Source of the DNA: Elainella saxicola E1
GTDB taxonomy: Bacteria; Cyanobacteriota; Cyanobacteriia; Elainellales; Elainellaceae
Assembly: GCA_002796835.1 (NCBI GenBank)
Contig: LUGL01000023.1
Span: 122,656 to 161,438, forward strand
DNA length: 38,783 bases
Direction: 5' to 3'
In this document: positions 27,432 to 35,642 of the stretch, piece after piece
Numbering within the stretch: position 1 is the stretch's first letter
Layout: each line of letters opens with the position of its first letter
Translations under genes and position numbers: made by a program
Notes under the pieces: generated by a model
Database searches by the model: none
What the model was told of the DNA's origin: nothing
Seen by the model: only the letters and a program-made list of their open reading frames with translations

Positions 27432-28742
27432 CTAAGATTCGGGTTGAATTGGCATGCCATCTCGCAATCGCAAGATCCCCGAAACAACCAGGTTATCCCC
27501 TGGCTTCAGGCCATTAACCACTTGATAACTCTGTTCTTGAATATCCCCCAAGGTGACAGGGCGCATTCTGGCTACCTGCCGCTCCTCTCCCTGGGAGTCG
27601 TCTTTTTCTGCCACATAGGCAAAACTCTTGCCGCTCACCTGCAACACGGCATTAGTGGGAATCAGCACCCCCGTGCCCCGATCCCAAATAATCCGAGCCT
27701 CCACATGCTGACCGTTCTTCAAAACGCCACTGCTGTTGGGAAATCGCGCTTTTGTAAGAATGACCTGCGCTGCTGAATCGACACTAGGAGAAATGAAGTT
27801 GATTTGGCCGGTGCTGATGCGTTTGCGGGTTGTCGGATCGATCAACTCTACCGTCAGGCCCGTCCGGAGTTGGTTGATGCGATTAGATGGCACAGACAAG
27901 CGGAGGTCCAGCGCATCGTTTTGGACAATATTGGTCAGCGTTTGCCCAGTGGAAACAAAATCCCCGGCCTTGACAAAGACATCCCCCACAATTCCGGTGA
28001 TCGGAGCAGTCACTTGTCTAAAGCCGACGTTCACCTGCGCAGATGAAACCTGAGACTGGGCCTGACGAATGCCCGCATTGGCCTGTTCCACACCCGATCG
28101 AGCCTGACTGACCGCTGCCTGAGCCTGACCAACCTTTTGCTGGGCAACCTGAACCCGATTGCTGGAAATTTCCAGATCAGTCTTAGCCCGATCGTAGTCA
28201 TAGCGGCCAATCACCCCTTCATTGAGCAGATAGCTGGCCCGATCGAAATTGGTTTTAGATAGACTACGGCTGGCCTCAGCACTCGCTAATTCTGTCCGAG
28301 CAACCTGTAACCCTTTCTCTGCTGCCTTCAACTGATCCTGTGAGACATTCTTACTGGCCTGGGCAACACTCAGGGATGCCTGAGCCCCTTCGAGTTGAGG
28401 CTGGGTTTGGTCAGGTTGCAGAACCATAATTACTGTACCGGGACTGACCCGATCGCCTGGTTGCACGCGCACTTCGGCAATCCGTCCCTGTGTCTCTGGC
28501 TTCAAATCCACCTTAGCAGCGGATTCTAGAGTGCCAACAAACTCAGAGGTTTCGGCGACGCTACTGGACTCCAGCACTTGCAATTTGACGGGAACGGCTG
28601 GCGCTGCACTTTGAGTTTCTTCTTTCTGACAAGCCACCAGCATCATCGCCAGAAGAAACAGGCCCAGCCGCGCAAGCGATCGGAAGCGAATTGTAGAGCC
28701 AGATCTTCGCCAAGTTGGGTGAAAACACTGCATAGGCTTCAT
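27432..28742 (-). CDS. RND efflux periplasmic adaptor (membrane fusion lipoprotein)
   Basis: This 436-residue AcrA/MexA-like protein links the RND transporter to an outer-membrane channel. It has a lipoprotein leader with lipobox MLVAC (Cys at about residue 38) preceded by a longer than usual basic N-terminus. Then come a lipoyl half (VGTLESAAKVDLKPETQGRI), a long alpha-hairpin coiled coil of about 130 residues with Ala/Gln-rich heptads, the second lipoyl half (VTAPITGIVGDVFVKAGDFV), and beta-barrel and membrane-proximal domains. ATG 28742 is used; an internal ATG at 28733 is also possible. It heads the adaptor-pump operon. Confidence 0.93.
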   Translation of the reverse strand: MKPMQCFHPTWRRSGSTIRFRSLARLGLFLLAMMLVACQKEETQSAAPAVPVKLQVLESSSVAETSEFVGTLESAAKVDLKPETQGRIAEVRVQPGDRVSPGTVIMVLQPDQTQPQLEGAQASLSVAQASKNVSQDQLKAAEKGLQVARTELASAEASRSLSKTNFDRASYLLNEGVIGRYDYDRAKTDLEISSNRVQVAQQKVGQAQAAVSQARSGVEQANAGIRQAQSQVSSAQVNVGFRQVTAPITGIVGDVFVKAGDFVSTGQTLTNIVQNDALDLRLSVPSNRINQLRTGLTVELIDPTTRKRISTGQINFISPSVDSAAQVILTKARFPNSSGVLKNGQHVEARIIWDRGTGVLIPTNAVLQVSGKSFAYVAEKDDSQGEERQVARMRPVTLGDIQEQSYQVVNGLKPGDNLVVSGILRLRDGMPIQPES

Positions 28743-29623
28743 AAAGTGGTTGATCTTAATGCAAAACCTAACTTAAACCCTGGATCTGTCTGACTCTTCA
28801 GCGAACTATTTTGCAACTGAGTTGCCAAGCAAGCTGAACAGTGACTGACATCCAGCTAGAGTATGATATATAAATGTAGAAAGATTATATGAAAATCCTG
28901 CATAAGTTCATAGAAAATCGATCACTTATTTGCTTAAAGCACTTGGATGGCAGGGCTTAGCAATAAGTGGTTGGTAGTACGTGACTGCAAGTATGGGACG
29001 ATGTGAGTCAGCAGACTTGGTGAGTTGATACTGCGTTTCAGACCTTGCCAAATTTAGGTTTTGCTAAGATATGGTTCCTCAAAGCGGATAGCCCTACAAA
29101 GATCCCGTTTTCACAAGCTATCTAGGGATTATGCTGGCAACTTTCCAGATTTTTCAATACAGCATCGGATCGCTTAATTAAAGGCAAAAATCAAAGGTGG
29201 GAAAAGTAGGCGGCTCTATCTGCCGATCGTCTATTTTTAAGTAGGCTCTATCTGCAAACAGGTTTAATTTCCAGCTTGTCCTTATTCCTGTCAGGAGAAT
29301 GAGAAAATTCTATGTTCATCAATGATCTATCGATTGAACGGTAGATTGATTATTGAATTCTAGAAGATATCTCTAAGTAGAGTGAAAAAATAGTTATCCA
29401 ATGACTTTTATCTTTGAAAATTTGATATGTCAATCCAGCATTGGTTACGCTAAGTTTGTTTAGATTAAGAATATGTATAAATATCAATGAAACAGAATAA
29501 AGTGCAAAATGAGAAAAGATGAGGTGTCATCAGGAGGATGATAATCGCTAATTCAAGCAGGGTGATTGAATTGCAGACAGAAGTGATTTCTATAATTAAT
29601 CGTGAATTTCTGGAGAGAAGTGA
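28743..29623. other. Long AT-rich intergenic region upstream of the RND operon
   Basis: No gene is supported in these roughly 880 bases. The region must hold the promoter for the minus-strand RND operon. Visible structure is a 47-base imperfect hairpin at 28923-28969, and a duplicated motif CTCTATCTGC about 40 bases apart near 29213 and 29248. No regulator gene adjoins the pump. Confidence 0.6.
28923..28969. repeat. Imperfect hairpin in the RND upstream region
   Basis: CACTTATT (28923-28930) is complementary to AATAAGTG (28962-28969), and the inner arms TGCTTAAAGC / GCTTAGCA continue the pairing with one or two bulges. No T-run follows on either strand. It could be part of an untranslated leader, an operator or a mobile-repeat relic. 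Confidence 0.35.
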
Positions 29624-30074
29624 ATGAAAACACAGCAATGAGGAAGAAATGGCATAACAGCCTCTGCAATGGGCTTGGGCTGGGTGGGCATGTCCGCTTT
29701 TGATGGCAACCGGGATAAGCAAGATAAGCAAGAAGTGATCGCCATAATTCATCAAGTGCTGGATTTGGGGATTACTCTGCTAGATGTGGCTGATGTGTAT
29801 GGGCCGTTTACAAACGAAGAATTGGGGGTCGGGCCATTCGCGATCGGCGAGATCAGATGGTTTTAGCTCCTAAATTTGGTATTGTGCGAACTTCTGATCC
29901 TCAAGCACGGGAGGTGAATGTCAAACCTGACTAGCTAATGATAACTATCGTCGCCAATCTCCCAGGTTTCAAAGCGAGAATTTCCAGAAAAATTTGGAGC
30001 TTGCGATTTCCCCTCAAGGGATTGCCGCAGGTGCACGCTATCCAGAAGCGATAATGAGTTTGGTGAGACAGTAA
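29624..30074 (+). pseudogene. Degenerate aldo/keto reductase
   Basis: A decayed aldo/keto reductase can be read in pieces. From ATG 29624 it gives MKTQQ, a stop where homologues have Leu, then GRNGITASAMGLGWVGMSAF and VLDLGITLLDVADVYGPFTNEEL, matching the AKR N-terminus including the Asp of the active site and Tyr of DxADxYG. A frameshift near 29845 leads to RDQMVLAPKFGIVR. About 110 codons are then missing. NDNYRRQSPRFQSENFQKN begins near 29938, another roughly 60 codons are missing, and ISPQGIAAGARYPEAIMSL (the normal C-terminal end) closes at 30074. At least one stop, one frameshift and two deletions make it non-functional. A ribosome-binding site (GGAGAGAAG) is still visible upstream. Confidence 0.88.
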
Positions 30075-30328
30075 ATTTCTGCTAGACCATGAATCCGGCA
30101 TTGAACAATCGCAATGTCACATTGATCACTTTAACCCGTTCCGATTCGATCGATTTCTCTCGCCAATTGGATAGATCTCCAATCCGTTGAAAGACGTTAT
30201 TCATGAATTATGGAGAGTCTGGAATCAGAAAGCATACTTTCACTTTTCAAATATTGTTTGTTGCAACTTTTCAAACCATCTCCAGACCCAACACAGTCTA
30301 TCCATTCTTCACGGAACGGGAATTCAAC

Positions 30329-30970
30329 ATGTTGAAATTTGCACTAGTTACATCAGCTTTAGTATGCCTCGGTTTACCGCTTGCGGCAGGTTGCACTCCC
30401 AATACTTCGCAAAACCAGGATACTGCTCAGGCTCCCACGGAACCAGGATCGCCAACCAGTCCATCACCAACTACGGGCACTTCAGCGCTGAGTAGTTCAG
30501 ATCGGCAATTTATGACTGAAGCAGCTCAAGGTGGGCTGGCAGAAGTTCAACTGGGTCAGATTGCAACCCAGAAGGCTTCCAGCAGCGCTGTGAGAGAATT
30601 TGGTCAGCGAATGGTGACGGATCACACCCAAGCCAATAATCAACTACAGCAAGTCGCAAGTCAAAAGGGAGTGACACTGCCTACGGATATTGGAGACGAG
30701 AATCAAGCTATGGCCGATCGGCTATCTAACCTGTCAGGGACAGAATTCGATCGTCAATATATGCAGCATATGGTTCAAGATCATACGCAGGATGTTTCGC
30801 TCTATCAACAACAGTCACAACAGGGAACCGATCCTCAACTCAAGGCCTTTGCAACGCAAACGTTACCTACCCTTCAGGAGCATCTGCAATTAGCTCGATC
30901 GGTTTCTGGGAATTCTTCTTCCTCAAGCCCGTCTTCTTCAAGCAGCCCATCTTCTTCAGGCACCCCGTAA
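30329..30970 (+). CDS. DUF4142 lipoprotein
   Basis: The 213-residue protein begins with a lipoprotein signal (MLKFALVTSALVCLG, lipobox LAAGC, Cys about residue 22) and a Thr/Ser/Pro-rich linker. A DUF4142 domain follows (about residues 55-190): SSSDRQFMTEAAQGGLAEVQ, LGQIATQKASSSAVREFGQR, MVTDHTQANNQLQQVA, FDRQYMQHMVQDHTQDVSLY. DUF4142 is a helical, ferritin-like domain of unknown function in envelope proteins. The tail is low-complexity (SSSSSP repeats). The frame is open upstream to 30203, but ATG 30329 gives the correct lipoprotein start and is preferred. It is monocistronic. Confidence 0.87.
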   Translation: MLKFALVTSALVCLGLPLAAGCTPNTSQNQDTAQAPTEPGSPTSPSPTTGTSALSSSDRQFMTEAAQGGLAEVQLGQIATQKASSSAVREFGQRMVTDHTQANNQLQQVASQKGVTLPTDIGDENQAMADRLSNLSGTEFDRQYMQHMVQDHTQDVSLYQQQSQQGTDPQLKAFATQTLPTLQEHLQLARSVSGNSSSSSPSSSSSPSSSGTP

Positions 30971-31003
30971 TTCCGGCAAGACTGCCAATTTTCATAAAAT
31001 GAA

Positions 31004-31023
31004 GGGGCGATCTTTTTCGCCCT
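31004..31023. terminator. Weak hairpin between converging genes
   Basis: GGGCGA (31005-31010) and TCGCCC (31017-31022) form a 6-bp stem. The T-run lies in the loop rather than after the stem, and only a loose T-rich stretch follows on the minus strand. It may serve the minus-strand glycosyltransferase; tentative. Confidence 0.3.
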
Positions 31024-31084
31024 CTGGATAAGTTTTGGATCAGTTGTTTCAATCTAGGCTGCGTTTAACGGTTTAACCAAGCTG

Positions 31085-32161
31085 TTACATAGAATTTCGG
31101 CTGGCCTGGAGCCGTCCGTTGCTGGCAAACCGCTTTTCCAAAAGTTGATAATAGACGGCTTCGTAACCTTCTACCATCCGAGTATGGCTAAAGTTCTGCT
31201 CAACATGAGTTCGGCAAGCTCGACGATCGATCTGTTCGATGCGAGCCACGGCATCAACGCAGTCTTCCATAGTGTTGCACAAAAAGCCTGTTTTGCCATG
31301 CACAATCAACTCTGGTGCAGAACCTCTCGCCATCGCGATGACGGGCGTGCCACAAACCATGGATTCTGGCATTACTAAGCCGAAGGGTTCTTCCCAAGTC
31401 AGTAAACAGAGAGTCGCAACCGCACCGCCCATAATTTCACTTTTTTGTTCGTGGTTAGCCTCACCAACATATATAATTTGCTCACCATCAATTAAAGGTT
31501 TAACTTCACTTTCATAAAATGCCTGATCAGCCCGATCGACCTTACCGGCCATAATCAGTCGCCAGCCTGTTCGCTTGGCAAGTTCGATCGCTAGATGCGG
31601 TCCCTTTTCTGAAGAAATTCGCCCGAAGAAGGCGAGGTAGGGAGGAGAGTCTGGCTGAGGATGAAACTCATAAGTCTCTGGATCGATGCCGTTATAAACG
31701 GTCGCGACATAGTTGAGACCCAAATCATTACGCCGTTGTGAATCAGAAATACTCACAAAATTTTGGTGGGCATTTTGTCTGAATAGATCGGATGCTAATG
31801 GCGTCAAAATACCATGAACCGTGTGAACCACAGGCGTTTTCAGAATATTGCCATAGGGTAACGCGGAAGCATCAACATGGAAATGAATTACATCAAATTC
31901 ATCTGCCTGTTGTACGACTCTGGTCAACTGCATTAAGTCATACATTTGGTATTCATGGGGTGTAATACCAGCGAGGCGCATGGGTTGAGGTGCTCCAGGC
32001 ACCAGATTTGCTAAGGTTTGAGAATCTGCAGTTGCAAATAGAGTGACTTCATGTCCTCGCCGGACGAGGTGATTCGCGAGGTGTGCAACTACTAATTCAG
32101 TACCACCATAAGCTGGAGGAGGAACCCTTTCCCAGAGCGGAGCAACTTGAGCAATTCGCAT
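31085..32161 (-). CDS. Glycosyltransferase family 4
   Basis: A 358-residue GT-B fold retaining glycosyltransferase. The N-terminus has the acceptor-domain signature MRIAQVAPLWERVPPPAYGG with TELVVAHLANHLVRRGHEVT, and the C-terminal donor domain shows YLAFFGRISSEKGPHLAIEL and the EX7E motif in EEPFGLVMPESMVCGTPVIA, then GKTGFLC. It transfers a sugar from a nucleotide donor in polysaccharide, glycolipid or compatible-solute synthesis; the acceptor is not deducible. It is soluble and lies alone, converging on the DUF4142 gene. A PPPAYGGTE start like this is common in cyanobacterial GT4 proteins. Confidence 0.93.
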   Translation of the reverse strand: MRIAQVAPLWERVPPPAYGGTELVVAHLANHLVRRGHEVTLFATADSQTLANLVPGAPQPMRLAGITPHEYQMYDLMQLTRVVQQADEFDVIHFHVDASALPYGNILKTPVVHTVHGILTPLASDLFRQNAHQNFVSISDSQRRNDLGLNYVATVYNGIDPETYEFHPQPDSPPYLAFFGRISSEKGPHLAIELAKRTGWRLIMAGKVDRADQAFYESEVKPLIDGEQIIYVGEANHEQKSEIMGGAVATLCLLTWEEPFGLVMPESMVCGTPVIAMARGSAPELIVHGKTGFLCNTMEDCVDAVARIEQIDRRACRTHVEQNFSHTRMVEGYEAVYYQLLEKRFASNGRLQASRNSM

Positions 32162-32648
32162 AACAAACCTCCTAAATTCAAAGTCGCTAAGGCCATTTCA
32201 GCCTGACAGCAAGATATTGCTGCACTGACCTTGCGCTAGCGAACTGGCCAACAGCTGTTTCGAACCAGCCAATGCCACACATAAACCAGTTTGCTAACGG
32301 AGTGAATTTGTTAACGCTCTGGTTTATTAGCGAACCAGCTTGCCAAACACAGGGAATGCAGCGATCTAACTTTCACAACCAGAGATCCAGGTCAAGTTTT
32401 GGATCAAGTTCTGGTGTGAATTTTAACTAACTTTTACATTTTGTCAATTCTGATCACATCTCTCCCTGGGTCAGGGTTTGAGATCTGGTAGGTAGATCTT
32501 GAGGGCAGCGCTACATCTGGTGTAATTCTCTGGTTTAGGAGAAAATAGGGACGGTTGGTCAAACTCGATCGACCTATCGACCTATTTGGACCAACCTCTG
32601 ACCCAATGGTTGCTGACCTCAAGCTGAATTGCGCTTCTGGAGCCTACG
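32162..32648. other. Intergenic region between divergent glycosyltransferase and protease genes
   Basis: No coding frame is supported in this stretch of 487 bases. It contains a 9-bp inverted repeat (32281-32327) set among near-repeats of GCGAAC and GCTAACG. It must hold both divergent promoters. Confidence 0.55.
32281..32327. repeat. Inverted repeat ATAAACCAG / CTGGTTTAT
   Basis: ATAAACCAG at 32281-32289 is the perfect complement of CTGGTTTAT at 32319-32327, with a 29-base spacer that itself contains two TAACG copies. It lies about 320 bases upstream of the protease gene. Function unknown. Confidence 0.45.
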
Positions 32649-33995
32649 ATGAACGCTAAGTCTCAACGATTCAAGCGACGCCTTTTCAAGCCTTCTCTAG
32701 GTCTGCTTGTCATTGCAGTTTTACTATTGCCAATGGTTCCCCAACTCAGCAGTTGGATAGTTGAAAAGTTTCGCGGCAATCACTTCTTGCCCGATCCTAA
32801 ATTTGAAACTGCCTATCAGGGGATGCTGCAAATTAGCGAACAGACTTCCGGCTATGCCAGTCTTTTAGGCGGATTAAATCAATATGGCATCAGCCAATTG
32901 GATTACGATACTTGGCGACAGCTGAATGGCAAAGCGGTCGAGGAGCTGATCAACATCAAACCTGAGGAAGTTAAAGCAATTTACTATGAGCACTGGCAAG
33001 GCGGCCACTGCGATCGCTTCAATACCCCGCTAGATGTCACCTGCCTGGACACAATGCTCAGCTTTGGAGTTGCTCAGAGCCAGGGATTATTCGCCAACTT
33101 GCCAGGAGATCCCAAGCAAGCAGCCATGGAAGTTGCCAGTCGGCGGGAACTATTACGACGTCGTCAGGTTCGCCCTCCCCTCACCCCCAGCAAAAAACTG
33201 ACCATGCGAGAAGGGCTGCGGCGCGATCGGGCCTTAGCGGATTGGATTGTATCGGTAGAAGCTTCGCCCCCTCCGATCGCCAGTCCTTTACCGACTCAAG
33301 TCCCCGCTCCCTCCCTCAGTCAGGAGCCGTCGAATCAAGAGCCATCCAGCTCGACAGCCCTTTCAGCCGATCAAATTTATCAGCAGCTCAAGCCCATTAC
33401 GGTAGAAGTGTGGAACAATTCCCAACGCGGCATTGCCACCACAGCATCCGGTGTCCTTTTAACGGCTGACGGTCTGGTTTTAACCAATCATCATGTAATC
33501 GAAACCAATCCGTCTCCTAGCGTCAAGTTGGCTGATGGGCGAACGTTTGAGGGAGAAATTGTATCTGTGGATTCAAATCTAGATTTAGCCCTGATCCAGT
33601 TGCACAAGGCCAGAGATTTACCTGTCGCACCCCTGGCAGCTAACACGGCTCATGTGAAGGAGGGAGATACCGTTTATGCGATCGGCTCACCGCTGGGAGA
33701 GAGTTGGAAAATGACCAGTTCGCAAGTGATTGAGCTGCACAGCACCTGTGCAAATGGAGCATCTCCCCTCCGCTGTATTCGCACCCCAGGCGGTTTTTTG
33801 CAACCGGGCAATAGTGGCGGTCCCTTGATCGATAGTTCCGGTCAGGTGATCGGCATTAATCGGGCAGTGCAACAATCTACCGGAGAAGGAGTTAGTATTC
33901 CAGTTGAGACGGTTCAAGATTTTTTGAATCGGCGCATGGGACAGCCTGAAAAGATTGAACCTAAAAAGCGCAAACTATTTGGACGATGGCTATGA
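32649..33995 (+). CDS. GH108-like domain fused to a trypsin-like (HtrA-type) serine protease
   Basis: This 448-residue protein has an N-terminal membrane anchor (LGLLVIAVLLLPMVPQL, about residues 18-40). An N-terminal domain (about 55-200) follows that resembles GH108/N-acetylmuramidase-like peptidoglycan hydrolases (NQYGISQLDYDTWRQL, AIYYEHWQGGHCDRFNTPL, DTMLSFG). A Pro/Ser-rich linker (215-250) joins it to a chymotrypsin-fold protease with readable triad: His282 in TNHHV, Asp312 in NLDLALIQL, Ser389 in PGNSGGPLID. The GH108 EGG motif that carries the catalytic Glu looks degenerate (SEQTSG), so the domain may bind rather than cut cell wall. No PDZ domain follows, unlike DegP/HhoA. Location is probably periplasmic. 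Confidence 0.85.
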   Translation: MNAKSQRFKRRLFKPSLGLLVIAVLLLPMVPQLSSWIVEKFRGNHFLPDPKFETAYQGMLQISEQTSGYASLLGGLNQYGISQLDYDTWRQLNGKAVEELINIKPEEVKAIYYEHWQGGHCDRFNTPLDVTCLDTMLSFGVAQSQGLFANLPGDPKQAAMEVASRRELLRRRQVRPPLTPSKKLTMREGLRRDRALADWIVSVEASPPPIASPLPTQVPAPSLSQEPSNQEPSSSTALSADQIYQQLKPITVEVWNNSQRGIATTASGVLLTADGLVLTNHHVIETNPSPSVKLADGRTFEGEIVSVDSNLDLALIQLHKARDLPVAPLAANTAHVKEGDTVYAIGSPLGESWKMTSSQVIELHSTCANGASPLRCIRTPGGFLQPGNSGGPLIDSSGQVIGINRAVQQSTGEGVSIPVETVQDFLNRRMGQPEKIEPKKRKLFGRWL

Positions 33996-34004
33996 ATTTA
34001 AGAA

Positions 34005-34997
34005 TTACGGACCACTACGACGGACTTCTTCTACCTGCCCGACGACAAAGACCAGATTAAACCGATGCCCCAGCCGCTCCTGGACAAACTGTTCTAATAG
34101 GTCCACCTGATTAGATGTAATTGGTTCTTTGGCAATTACCCTGAGGTAAACGGTGGGTGGCTCTGTTTGCCAATCGGTTTGACTACTGAGCAGTTCTACC
34201 CGTTGAAAAGTCACGGTTCGGTTGAGTAAAAGCTGTTGCAAGCTGGCTTCCAGATGGGTTTGTCGAACTAAGCGAGTAAAGCTGGCTCCCAGGGGAACAA
34301 ACAAAGCGGCAGTCAACAGCAATGTTGAGATCAGAGCCTTGCTGGCCCGTCGGAATGAGGCATACCCCGTGACCAGAAACGCCAGCATGCAAGACAAAGT
34401 AATGCCTAGAAGATTGGTGAGATATAACAGGGTTGCCCCTTGGCTCAAGGCAAAATCGGCCTGCGATAAGCCCAACCCGATCACACAAACAGGCGGCATC
34501 AATGCGACCGCGATCGCCGTTCCTGCTAAGCTGCTGGCGATTCTAGGTTGCACCTTGGCATAGCCACTGATTCCCCCTGCAGCAATCGCAACCCCCAGAT
34601 CCAGTAAGGTAGGTTCCGATCGGGCCAGAACTTCACTGCCAAAATGCGGCAACCCGACCAGCCAACCCAGGCTACAAGACAGCAGAGTTGCTAATACAGT
34701 GCCAACAAAGATGGCAATCAGTCCCTTCCGCAAAAGGGTGACGTTGCCTTCTAATAACCCAAAGGCCATGCCCCGAATCGGTGACATCAAAGGAGCGATG
34801 ATCATGGCTCCAATAATCACAGCCGCACTATTGGCCAGCAAGCCACAGGTGGCAATAATACAAGACCCGACAATTAAAACTAAATAGCTTGAGTCCAGAG
34901 CAGATTCATCCAATAAATCCGATCGCAATTGCTGTAAACTTTCCAGACTCTTGTTTTGATATTTCAATTGATTAAATCGATCGCGTATAACGTTCAA
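34005..34997 (-). CDS. DUF389 family membrane protein
   Basis: A 330-residue protein of the DUF389 / TIGR00341-type family of unknown function. It has five or six hydrophobic helices and the family core SYLVLIVGSCIIATCGLLANSAAVIIGAMIIAPLMSPIRG (written here as two overlapping conserved pieces: IIATCGLLANSAAVIIGAMI and APLMSPIRGMAFGLL). Further markers are AVAIAAGGISGYAK and ALMPPVCVIGLGL. The last 90 residues form a soluble domain. The protein is inner-membrane. It converges on the protease gene, nine bases apart. ATG 34997 begins MNVIRDRFNQLKYQNKSLES. Confidence 0.9.
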   Translation of the reverse strand: MNVIRDRFNQLKYQNKSLESLQQLRSDLLDESALDSSYLVLIVGSCIIATCGLLANSAAVIIGAMIIAPLMSPIRGMAFGLLEGNVTLLRKGLIAIFVGTVLATLLSCSLGWLVGLPHFGSEVLARSEPTLLDLGVAIAAGGISGYAKVQPRIASSLAGTAIAVALMPPVCVIGLGLSQADFALSQGATLLYLTNLLGITLSCMLAFLVTGYASFRRASKALISTLLLTAALFVPLGASFTRLVRQTHLEASLQQLLLNRTVTFQRVELLSSQTDWQTEPPTVYLRVIAKEPITSNQVDLLEQFVQERLGHRFNLVFVVGQVEEVRRSGP

Positions 34998-35642
34998 AAC
35001 CGCTTACTCCTCGATATTGATTGGTCGCTTCGAGAATGATTTGGGATTATTATAAACTGCCACGATTCAAATCCAGTCTATATTTGCTGAGATTGTCAGG
35101 GATACTTCTGGGGGCATGACATCCCCAAACCGTACTTCGTTATCGTCCGTCTAGCAAGGAGTAGGGATCTCCAGTCATCTCGTATAGGAGAACGCCTGCT
35201 GAGCTGGTCAAAGACAGGATTTGCCCAGACAAGTACCTTCGCGAGGAACGCCGTTACAAAATATATGCCAACTTCAAGTCAGCGCAAGCTGAACAGCAAA
35301 AAGGTGAACTGAAGTTTTCCTCTAATATTAAGGAATTGAGACAACTGATAGAGAAGTGATTTGTGGAAGTTAGTTTCAGTTCTCCATTCAAACGTGCTTT
35401 CAAAAAGCATATTCAAAGGAACATAAATCTTACTATAGATCTTGTGAAAAAATGAATTCACAGCTGCTTTTGCACCATTGCCATTCGTCTTTGAGTTCTC
35501 AACAGATAGCGTCATCATTCCTTCTACGATAGACGTTGGTGTAATTGTTGAAAAAATGCTGACTTCTAAAAAAAATTGGCGCGTAGCGCCAGGGAGGGCA
35601 AAGAAAAGAGTGTAGAGGGCACAAGGAATAAAGGGAAAAGAG
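34998..35642. other. Intergenic region downstream of the NACHT gene
   Basis: No confident gene. Two weak open stretches exist: 79 codons on the minus strand (35279-35518, start MMTLSVENS, with AAGGA directly against the ATG), and a plus-strand stretch 35165-35359 lacking a start codon. Neither resembles a family I know. A terminator for the minus-strand gene lies at 35568-35591. No template repeat matching the end of the NACHT gene was seen. Confidence 0.5.
35568..35591 (-). terminator. Intrinsic terminator of the NACHT-HEAT-FGE gene
   Basis: Read on the minus strand, TGGCGC-TAC-GCGCCA is followed by A and a run of T (eight A on the plus strand, 35568-35575). It is about 50 bases beyond the gene's stop. 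Confidence 0.75.

Noticed and set aside
29465-29755. 96-codon minus-strand frame
   Set aside because: It overlaps the aldo/keto reductase pseudogene and AT-rich DNA; its hydrophobic look comes from base composition.
35060-35085. Sequence resembling a tRNA T-loop (GATTCAAATCC)
   Set aside because: No acceptor, D or anticodon stems can be built around it on either strand.
35165-35359. Plus-strand open stretch reading YLREERRYKIYANFKSAQAE
   Set aside because: No usable start codon and no recognised family; it may be a gene relic but this cannot be supported.
35279-35518. 79-codon minus-strand frame starting MMTLSVENS
   Set aside because: The purine-rich AAGGA touches the ATG with no spacing, no family is recognised, and the gene-like evidence is too weak to list as a CDS.
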